From NCBI GenBank assembly GCA_003024985.2, contig PXIH01S0097704.1: a stretch of DNA of 10,918 nt; one strand, written 5' to 3'. A program made the position numbers and the translations under genes. Shown here piece after piece: positions 5,700-10,918 of the stretch. The notes under the pieces are model-generated. The model made no database searches and was not told where the DNA came from. It saw only the letters and a list, made by a program, of their open reading frames with translations. Positions within the stretch are counted from its first letter, which is position 1. Each line of letters begins with the position of its first letter. Source of the stretch: Euperipatoides rowelli (lineage: Eukaryota > Onychophora > Udeonychophora > Euonychophora > Peripatopsidae).

Positions 5700-8300
5700 T
5701 CTTTCCAAAGAGTGCTTAGATAAGCTTTGTAAACATTGAAGTCTTGGCGAGGCCTAGTGGCCTTAGAAAAACTTGATCAACATCCAAGTAGTTCATTCAA
5801 ACGTTATACAACTTTTTATTGTTATTGGTATGGTGCATTTTACTATAGAGGTGATGTGAAAATAAGGACGTCACCCGTCTTTTGGTCATGCTTGTAAAAA
5901 TTATATTAGGATACACTCGTTTTCTCATAGACTCCATATTTACTTAATTAGGGGTAAATTAGAGAGTGTTAGAGGCGAGACTAAAAATATAAACCATCAT
6001 GTTTTGCAGCACTAATTTGCTTACAGGCATAGTAGAGGTGTATGAACGTTAATTCAGCTGGTAGTATTATGTTGCATATTATACAAGCCCCTAACAGTGA
6101 CACTCTTACATTAAATTAACGTGAGTAAAGTTATTTTAGCATTTTTTTGAGGCATTTTTAATTGGGTATAATGTCACTGATTATGAAAATTGTGTAATCT
6201 CTACAAAATGATAGGCTAGAGTTTTCTTTGATAGGCTACTCTAATTGGCTTCCTGAACTAATGAATTTGGTTTAAGTTTGTTTATTATACTAAAAATAAA
6301 AAGTTTTGAATGCTGGATTCTTCATTTATTTACTGTATATATATTTTTTTTTTTTTTTAAAAAGCAGTATTCTTTAATTTGTTGTTTATACTCCACTTGT
6401 TTATAGCCAATACACAAAAATAAATCATTTTTTATGTACAGTATTATAAAATGAAAAACAATTATTCACTTTACACATATTTTTAATATTGCAATATATT
6501 TTAAAAATTTTAATAAACTAATAGTGTCAAAAATTTTAATAACACTTGGCTAGTGTTTATAAAAACTCTTATATTTTGCATTTACAGTATATTATTTAAA
6601 TTAGTTACTGAAACTAAACAGTAATGCACCTATTTCTATGGAAACCTCTGCTTAAATCTTCCCAAATACTGTATGCTGTAGCTTATTTGAAACGAATGTT
6701 TTTTTTTTTTATTTTGTAACTTTAGAGTTGATTAAACACCCTCATAATTTAGATCTTATGATTTTTACAAATTGTCAAAATTTTAATATGAAAATTGAAA
6801 AATTTACTTTGCTGTATAAATAATAAATAACATGCACAGTTTGTAAATTATCTAGCCTATGATAAAAACAACTAAAGTAGGTCATGAATTTATATTGATT
6901 AAAATTTAAAAAAAAATAGTATATTCAGGTTTTGATTCCACATATTGTAATTCATTTCATTTTTTTAAAATCAATATAACTGATATAAACTAAAAAATTC
7001 TTTAATCTTTTATGTAACTTAACCCATATTTTTAGAATTTCTCCAAAATCATGAATTAATCATTATTAGTTTGGAAAGCAATTATCATTTGTTTTATAAA
7101 AATATAGCCGCCTACATTTTACTAATGTAGCCAACAAATAAAACCCACCATCAAAATATGTAAAGTTCTATACTAAGTCTAATAGTTTATCCACAAGAAT
7201 TACAGCACTGAAAAATTTCAGCAATTGTTAAATAGGCCTATACTTCTAGCCCCTAGAATATCATTTGAGTTAGGGGCCTATTTTTTTTTTTTTTTAACAT
7301 TAAATAGAAATTGCTGTAAAAATAATATTAAGGTAATCTAGCCTAAGTTATTAAAGAAAAGCTAAACTTAAAATGTATAGATACCGCATAATCTAAGTTA
7401 CGGTATAAGTAAAAAAAAATTTAAAAAAAAATTCTTTACACCAATATCAAAAGTTGAAAAAGGCGGGCCTAACTGTGCAAAAACAAAAATTCAGTATAGT
7501 TTTAAAACCAAACATTGGGTTATTTGTCTTGGTGCTTGTATTTTACAGCTATAGAACCTTTAAGGCTATGCTAAAGTATAGGCTGACATTTTTACTAGAT
7601 GTCACATGTTAGCTAGCGAATTACGAATTGCTTCATTGTGAAAACAATTTATAACTCGGAATTGATTTTCTTAAACTATTAAAATTTTTGTGTATAATGT
7701 TTTTAAAGTTCATCTTAAGTATCCTGGTCATAATCGAGTTGATTTTTTTTTTTTTGTACTTTTATCTTATTGTGAAAACTGTCAAAAATATGGTAAAAGG
7801 AGATAATTGTATTATTTTTTTTTATCCCTACTTTACCTTTGCCCTTATTCCATATTCCTTAATAAATGACAAAATTTTGCTTAGAATTGTGTTGTTTTTT
7901 TTTTTTTTTTAACATACAGTAGTCCTTAGCTAGCCTATAATAAATGTTAAAAAATTTAGGGGGGACAAGCACCAATGAGTCAATAATTCTAGTCTCACCT
8001 CATTATATCACTACTGACTAGAAACCAATTATTCATTGTAACACAATGTTCATCATGTAACTTAATATAATTTAGATTACAGTTTTCAGAAACCAATCTA
8101 CATAGGCCTACTATTCTGATATTATGTTACAAAATTGTAATTTTCAATAAGTTGACAATTTGACTAATGATTCTGAAATCCTTTCACAAAAACTACTCAC
8201 CTTCTAACTATAAAATGTTAAAACAGTTGTTAGTTGCTTCATATTTTACTATCATAATTTTTTAATATAGGGGTCAGTAACTTACCAGAAAAAAAAATAA
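5700..8300. other. Long AT-rich non-coding stretch
   Basis: No supported gene in 2.6 kb. It contains many poly-T runs (for example near 6344, 6699, 7281, 7742 and 7896) and an isolated CRE-like GACGTCAC at 5867-5874. A small stem AGGCC-TAGT-GGCCT lies near 5750. A donor-like AAC|GTGAGT lies at 6121, but the frame in front of it ends in TAA one base before the donor. The longest plus-strand frame, around 7688-7912, is a low-complexity Phe/Ile/Leu string over T-runs and not a gene. The stretch could be intergenic or intronic. Confidence 0.5.
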
Positions 8301-8304
8301 TTGT

Positions 8305-8575
8305 TTGCGTGACCATTTTGTAATCAAATGATTTTTTTTTTTGTGGATTCCTACATGATGACTGAGTCAAAAAATAATAATTTTAATTTTTTATCTTTTT
8401 CCAAACTCCGATGGTAGCCATTTTTGTTTTACAATACGCACTGATTTTTGCGTTAACTTATATTACCCAGAACTGGTGAACCCTAGGCTGATGAAACAAA
8501 AACCATTTTATTCAGGAAAAAACAGCCTAAATATATGTCTATTACATATTTAATGAAATTTGCATACAAATTAGT
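8305..8575 (-). repeat. Dispersed repeat, copy B (inverted)
   Basis: The reverse complement of this 271-bp segment aligns to 1122-1417. It lacks about 25 bp of small insertions present in copy A, so it may be closer to the ancestral form. Shared boundaries are ACTAATTTG at one end and GGTCAMGCAA at the other, and flanking sequence diverges on both sides. Target-site duplications were not found. The two copies are 6.9 kb apart in opposite orientation, with the candidate genes between them. Confidence 0.9.
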
Positions 8576-9197
8576 AAGGCGTCAAAATTTTTTTTTTTTT
8601 TTTAAATTTCCCATTTTTGAAAAATTAAAAATACCTCTAATTGAGCTAGAGTGCGTCATTGTGACAAAAGACGCATAAAAATATGATAATACCCCCATTG
8701 AGCTTCTAGTCCGGGTCAAATTGTCCCCTCAAAACAACATATCTACATTATCTTATTGTTTGTTATTTGTATAGTAGATATACTATGTAAATAAAAGTTT
8801 TTCCAACTCAAATTGTATTTTAAGTATTTATCTAATGTTCATATATTATTTAAAATAAAAGTAAGAAAATGACCACAAAATAATTACTTAACTTTTCATC
8901 TTGAATGAAAGAATTAAAAAAAAAATATTAACTCTGTTTATTGTGTACTGTACATTCGTTTAGAATCTAGTTTGTAATCTGGTTTAGTTACAATATTTGC
9001 ATAAATTAAGAGAAAATGATGTGCCACGGTCATCAACAAAAACTTGAAACAGTTTTCTCCTGGGATGTAACAAAGCTGCTCTTTTGTTTTAAAAAAGCTG
9101 TTTCATCTATTGGAAGTTCTATATTTTGACTAGAACGACTAAAGATGAAAAACAAATTAAAAAAAAATAGCTCACTGTATTAAGACTTTTATGAAAA
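8576..9197. other. Non-coding stretch, poly-T run and degenerate repeat words
   Basis: A poly-T run of sixteen or more bases follows copy B directly (from about 8588). Near 8650-8675, TGCGTC and GACGCA could pair around a 14-nt loop. GGTCAAATTGTCCCCTC near 8715 recalls the repeat fragment at 840-1030. No gene is supported. Confidence 0.45.
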
Positions 9198-9262
9198 CCA
9201 ATATACNACAAATGACTGGGAGCAAATATTTGCTCCCAGCATAAAAATTTCTAGTTTTGAGA
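9198..9262. repeat. GGGAGCAA palindromic repeat, left unit
   Basis: A perfect 24-bp palindrome lies at 9216-9239 (half-site CTGGGAGCAAAT). It is preceded by CCAATATACNAC and followed by ATAAAAATTTCTAGTTTTGA. The same flanks recur around the right unit at 9797-9912 in the same orientation. The ambiguous base at 9207 occupies nearly the same place as the one at 9807. A perfect palindrome of this size can extrude as a cruciform or bind a symmetric dimer, but no binding protein is suggested. Confidence 0.85.
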
Positions 9263-9340
9263 TGTGAAAAAGATGAATATTTTTTATTATTTACACAATA
9301 AATATAAATAAAATAACACTTGCGTTTTTAAATAATTATT

Positions 9341-9421
9341 AGCTAGCCAATATATTTTTAAATGTAGGCTATTATTATTATTATTTTTTTATTTTTTTAA
9401 TATTAATAAGCTAGCCAATAT
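9341..9421 (+). repeat. Direct repeat AGCTAGCCAATAT with ATT microsatellite
   Basis: AGCTAGCCAATAT occurs at 9341-9353 and 9409-9421, 68 bp apart, each preceded by AT-rich near-matching sequence. A short (ATT)n tract lies between them at about 9371-9385. This looks like local duplication in simple sequence. Confidence 0.6.
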
Positions 9422-9796
9422 TTATATAAAAATTGAACAGTGTGTTTATATGCTATCATCCTGTAAATAACAAAAATATTTATATTTTAAAACTTTAATT
9501 TTTATTAATGTAAAAACATTCAATTTGGGAGAATGGGAATAATAATACTCAAGCTGAAAGGCGACGTGGTTATAGTGAATATTAATTATCCCCCACATGC
9601 CATCACATTGAGCAAAGGAATCTGAATTCCTCCACTGTAAATTTGACCCTAATTTTAAACATTAAAGGAAGTTTAATGGAGTAATTTTACCTGAAGATTT
9701 AATAATATTGGAAAAATATATAATGTAAAAACATGCATTTGTAAGAAATTTGAATTTCAATATTTTGATTTTAATAAAGCTAAATTTAAAAAAATT
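9422..9796. other. Non-coding AT-rich stretch
   Basis: No gene is supported. The minus-strand open frame reaching into 9662-9877 runs through the palindromic repeat and an N, and is not considered coding. Confidence 0.5.
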
Positions 9797-9912
9797 CCAA
9801 TATGCCNCTAATCGAAAAAAAAAAGATTGCTCCCAATAAGAGACAACTTGCTCCCAGCCACTTGTAAATGGGAGCAAAGATTTGCTCCCAGAATAAAATT
9901 TCTAATTTCGAC
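9797..9912. repeat. GGGAGCAA palindromic repeat, right unit with extra copies
   Basis: TTGCTCCCA occurs at 9827-9835, 9848-9856 and 9882-9890, with the complement TGGGAGCAA at 9869-9877. The last two form a 22-bp palindrome (9869-9890) that is perfect except for its central GA. The flanks match the left unit: CCAATATGCCNC before, and ATAAAATTTCTAATTTCGA after. Compared with the left unit, this one has gained about 50 bp carrying two more motif copies. Confidence 0.8.
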
Positions 9913-10322
9913 CCCTGTGTCTGGTATGGATAAATAATTTAATCGCCCAAAATAATATTAAGTCGAGTGGCGAGTACTAATCTTGACCCTTATTTAGACC
10001 TGTACTACTTATTTTCATACCAAAAAATAGAGAGTATTTTGGTAAAAAAAAGTCCTATGAGGAGCATGAAAATCCACTCGATTATATTTCTTATTAATAT
10101 TTGCTCAGGGGTATAACATGTTATTAATATTTGGACATAAATATTTTTTTTCAGTGGCAGGCAAAAAAAAAAGTATTTTTTTTTAGATTCACTGCAGTGA
10201 CAACAGACGCGGCTTATTTTTAAATGTGTACAGAGCATAAGGATTGCAATTCCGATATTCTCAGTCATGTGAAAGATTAGATAGTAGCCTATTAATTATT
10301 GCCAATTCATCTAAGTTTGTGA
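9913..10322. other. Non-coding stretch ahead of the LINE fragment
   Basis: No supported gene. The 87-codon minus-strand frame at 10005-10268 is the longest here, but it is a low-complexity Phe/Ile/Lys string crossing A and T runs. Upstream reverse-transcriptase sequence that should precede the fragment at 10323 could not be recognised, so the element is probably truncated at its 5' side. Confidence 0.45.
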
Positions 10323-10553
10323 GAAATTAATCAACTTTATTCTATCCTCAATAGCTTCAAACTAAAATTTAACATAAATCTGCGTAGTTATCACGACCTT
10401 AGAATTATATTCAAATTCTACTCCCTTGAATCAAGAAGAATCTATTTTGACGCTAAATTTCTTTATAATGTCATCCACTCTAATCTCAACTGCAAACAAT
10501 TGTTACCTACAATCAACATCCAAGTTCCCAATCTAGCCTTAAGAAAAAANTAG
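10323..10553 (+). pseudogene. C-terminal relic of non-LTR retrotransposon reverse transcriptase
   Basis: An open stretch of 76 codons without ATG runs from a TGA at 10320-10322 to TAG at 10551-10553, with an N in the last sense codon. It reads through SFKLKFNINLRSYHDLRI, then FKFYSLESRRIYFDAKFLYN, then VIHSNLNCKQLLPTINIQVP and NLALRK. The pattern SLExRRxxxDxxFLYxxI followed by LLxxIxxxVPxxxLR is typical of the region after the polymerase domain in Jockey/CR1-type LINE ORF2 proteins, which copy element RNA into genomic DNA. Catalytic motifs (YADD) are absent, there is no start codon and both ends are closed by stops, so this is a dead 5'-truncated fragment. The clade cannot be fixed from this short piece. 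Confidence 0.75.
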
Positions 10554-10918
10554 CTTCTGATATTGTTTGGAAAATAGTTGAAATTCGCTTCAGACAATTA
10601 AGCTGATAGTAGCTGGTAAAGTGTAGGCTATTCTTATTTGCTCAGAATTTTTTAATTTAAGATAATTTTGCTATAAATTAATTTACTTTTTGGTATTAAA
10701 TATTGTTTTTCCTTTTAAATGTATTATTTTGTTTAATGTTTTATGAAGTAATAAAATAAGTTTAAGGTGGTGCAATAAGTTTAATCTTTAAAAATTAAAA
10801 AAAAAAAAGAATACCGGTATGTTCTTTGAGTACGTAAATGATAAATCTTTTAATTCATTCAAAGTTAGCATAAATGCTCAAAAAATTCTGAATAAACTAA
10901 ACTAAACTTACATTAAAT
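10554..10918. other. Non-coding stretch after the LINE fragment
   Basis: AT-rich sequence with a poly-A run near 10798-10808 and the palindrome ATACCGGTAT at 10811-10820, the second copy of that palindrome in the window (the other is at 4870-4879). The poly-A run could mark the 3' end of the LINE insertion, but about 250 bp intervene and no target duplication was identified. Confidence 0.4.

Noticed and set aside
6002-6126. Possible internal exon of the microprotein gene (acceptors near 6009, 6026 and 6057, donor AAC|GTGAGT)
   Set aside because: All acceptor choices give stops before the donor when joined to exon 1. The exon 2 at 5256 is simpler and longer.
7688-7912. 74-codon plus-strand open frame resembling a membrane protein
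   Set aside because: Hydrophobicity comes from poly-T runs translated as Phe strings. No flanking gene signals.
9662-9877. 71-codon minus-strand frame
   Set aside because: Crosses an N and the GGGAGCAA palindromic repeat, and the remainder is AT-driven low complexity.
10005-10268. 87-codon minus-strand open frame
   Set aside because: Low-complexity Phe/Ile/Lys/Leu content through A and T runs, no recognisable domain, no CpG or codon signal, no promoter. Most likely a chance ORF in AT-rich DNA.
1-10918. CRISPR array, bacterial operon, viral genome or toxin system
   Set aside because: No regularly spaced direct repeats, no long contiguous genes and no recognisable prokaryotic or viral proteins. 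Everything points to eukaryotic nuclear DNA.

Overview
The window looks like AT-rich (roughly 70% A+T by eye) nuclear DNA from an animal. There are no operons or ribosome binding sites and no long open frames. It has many poly-A/poly-T runs, decayed transposon pieces and repeat copies, and isolated CpG-rich islets. Recurrent words such as TAGGCCTA and ATACCGGTAT suggest a marine invertebrate, perhaps a non-vertebrate deuterostome, but that is an impression and not a demonstrated assignment. Five single N bases (1159, 3724, 9207, 9807, 10550) look like ambiguous base calls, not gaps.

Layout. 1-280 holds two copies of a 107-bp unit at a 171-bp period. 281-2350 is repeat-rich intergenic DNA with poly-G/poly-C runs, a dispersed repeat (copy A, 1122-1417), a cluster of TGCTCCAA words and a probable DNA-transposon remnant (about 2008-2245). 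2551-2991 is a 441-bp near-perfect inverted repeat that would fold into a long hairpin, best read as a foldback/MITE-like element. 3211-3245 is a short perfect hairpin. 3374-3535 is a doubtful 53-codon ORF ending in a small CpG-rich patch. 4081-4380 is a CpG-rich islet with a minus-strand ORF, and 4440-4850 is extremely AT-rich. 4858-5110 is a second CpG-rich islet with three ATF/CREB-like sites, followed by the best gene candidate in the window: a two-exon, 58-residue microprotein on the plus strand (5006-5099 joined to 5256-5338). Two more small plus-strand ORFs and a polyadenylation signal follow it, to 5666. 5700-8300 is AT-rich non-coding DNA. 8305-8575 is copy B of the dispersed repeat, inverted relative to copy A. 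9198-9262 and 9797-9912 carry palindromic GGGAGCAA/TTGCTCCC repeats. 10323-10553 is a decayed C-terminal fragment of a non-LTR retrotransposon reverse transcriptase.

How it fits together. The only support for host genes is the pair of CpG-rich islets at 4.1-4.4 kb and 4.9-5.1 kb. They are arranged as a possible divergent promoter, with the plus-strand microprotein gene on one side and a weaker minus-strand candidate on the other. Nearly everything else readable is transposon-derived or simple sequence. Most longer open frames are AT-rich chance ORFs and are not listed as genes. All alignments and translations were done by eye.
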